Assembly (NCBI GenBank): GCA_027487575.1
Contig: JAIYDJ010000062.1
Span: 62,001-126,000, forward strand
Origin: Rhodobacter sp.
GTDB lineage: Bacteria; Pseudomonadota; Alphaproteobacteria; Rhodobacterales; Rhodobacteraceae
DNA: 64,000 nt
Reading direction: 5' to 3'
Part shown: in pieces, positions 63,405-64,000 of the stretch
Layout of the letters: every line of letters starts with the position of its first letter
How positions within the stretch are numbered: position 1 is the stretch's first letter
The notes under the pieces: generated by a model
Told to the model about the DNA's origin: nothing
Database searches by the model: none
The model's input: only the letters and a program-made list of their open reading frames with translations
Translations under genes and position numbers: made by a program

Positions 63405-64000
63405 TCAATGCAACTGGCCCTGGACGGTCGCGGTCAGTTCGGTCAGAGAGAATGGTTTTGCAAGGAACACGGAATTCGGAACCCTTGCCTGGGTTTCTGA
63501 CAGATGATCCTCGGCATAGCCCGAAACGAAGATCACCCGGACATTGGGCCGCGCCTCCAGCGCCTGCTTGACCCAGGACGGCCCGTCCATTCCGGGCATC
63601 ACCACATCGGTCACAAACACGTCCACCTCGAGTTCGGGGTCCTGAAGCGTCCGGAGCGCCTCTTCGGCATTCTCGGCTTCCAGCACGGTAAAGCCCCGCA
63701 TGCGCAGGGCGCGGCTGGCAAAGGCGCGCACCGGACCTTCGTCCTCGACCAGAAGGACCACGCCCTCGCTTTGCTTCAACAGGACGCGCGGCAGGGGAGG
63801 CGGCGCGCTTTCTGCGGGGGTGTCGTGGATCGGGAAGTAGACTTCGAACACCGATCCCTCCCCGGGTGTGGACTCGACAAAGATGAAGCCGCCCGACTGT
63901 TTGACGATGCCATAGGCTGTCGAAAGCCCCAGCCCGGTTCCCTCTCCCACCTTCTTGGTGGTGTAGAACGGCTCGAAGATTTTCTGCAGGCGATCTTCGG
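63405..64000 (-). CDS. cckA: Hybrid histidine kinase, C-terminal part, CckA type (partial; N-terminus off the right edge)
   Basis: The visible 197 codons cover the end of the kinase ATPase domain (I-F-E-P-F-Y-T-T-K-K-V-G-E-G-T-G-L-G-L-S) and a full receiver domain: L-L-V-E-D-E-G, the phospho-acceptor Asp in V-F-V-T-D-V-V-M-P-G-M-D-G, F-V-S-G-Y-A-E and K-P-F. This layout and the position next to recA fit CckA, which phosphorylates ChpT and through it CtrA in alphaproteobacteria. The input domains are outside the window, so the name is by context. Confidence 0.85.
   Translation of the reverse strand, partial: EDRLQKIFEPFYTTKKVGEGTGLGLSTAYGIVKQSGGFIFVESTPGEGSVFEVYFPIHDTPAESAPPPLPRVLLKQSEGVVLLVEDEGPVRAFASRALRMRGFTVLEAENAEEALRTLQDPELEVDVFVTDVVMPGMDGPSWVKQALEARPNVRVIFVSGYAEDHLSETQARVPNSVFLAKPFSLTELTATVQGQLH

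Overview
The window is GC-rich, densely coded chromosomal DNA from an alphaproteobacterium, almost certainly a member of the Rhodobacterales/Rhodobacteraceae. The evidence is gene order and protein character: the dusB(nifR3)-ntrB-ntrC-ntrY-ntrX-trkA-trkH-hfq-hflX cluster, an NtrC without the GAFTGA loop (the Rhodobacter type), a fused ispDF, an IscR without the three usual cluster cysteines, and cckA-recA-alaS adjacency. I see no insertion sequence, prophage, CRISPR array or rRNA. One tRNA, tRNA-Arg(CCG), is present. This is core genome rather than an island.

Layout. 1-4.6 kb: a GST and a di-haem cytochrome c, hpt with a coupled small membrane protein, a RatA/COQ10-like protein, and the coupled set ispDF-pgpA-cinA. 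4.7-17 kb: the long plus-strand nitrogen/potassium/RNA-chaperone cluster from dusB to hflX. 16.8-25 kb: a CoA-transferase/MaoC pair, a GNAT/acylase pair, a beta-hydroxyacid dehydrogenase, DUF1330 and SYLF proteins, and hemB. 25-35 kb: a small membrane protein and mfd, an MFS exporter, a broken DsbA/FrnE gene, an entericidin-like lipoprotein, a peptide-binding protein, a candidate small RNA, bdhA and a patatin. 35-43 kb: DUF502, psuG-psuK, a host-attachment family protein, rpsB-tsf, a LuxR-type regulator and a DAO-family oxidoreductase. 43-52 kb: tRNA-Arg and a ten-gene minus-strand iron-sulfur (SUF) operon running iscR, cysteine desulfurase, sufB, two methyltransferase-like genes, sufC, sufD, two Yip1-like membrane proteins, sufS. 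52-64 kb: a divergent alpha/beta hydrolase operon, icd, a repeat-bearing secreted protein, a YitT-like protein, typA, DUF1330, alaS, recA and the 3' part of cckA.

How it fits together. NtrB/NtrC and NtrY/NtrX are two sensor-regulator pairs for nitrogen status and probably envelope/redox status, encoded with the TrkAH potassium uptake system and the RNA-binding proteins Hfq and HflX. The SUF operon is headed by its own Rrf2 regulator. A palindrome overlaps the deduced -10 of the iscR promoter, which suggests iron or cluster feedback. Most adjacent genes in operons overlap by ATGA or nearly so, indicating translational coupling.

I found no clearly new defence or mobile system. The points most worth a second look are: a compact candidate sRNA with its own promoter and terminator (about 33.06-33.14 kb); a premature ochre stop in a DsbA/FrnE gene; two methyltransferase-like genes and two Yip1-like genes embedded in the SUF operon; a structured region ahead of rpsB; a Rhodobacterales-type extragenic repeat in two copies; and a secreted protein with tandem A-(D/E)-V-(S/G)-(V/I)-G repeats. 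Coordinates come from the ORF track, with starts re-chosen by hand. All family names are recognised from motifs, not from a database search.
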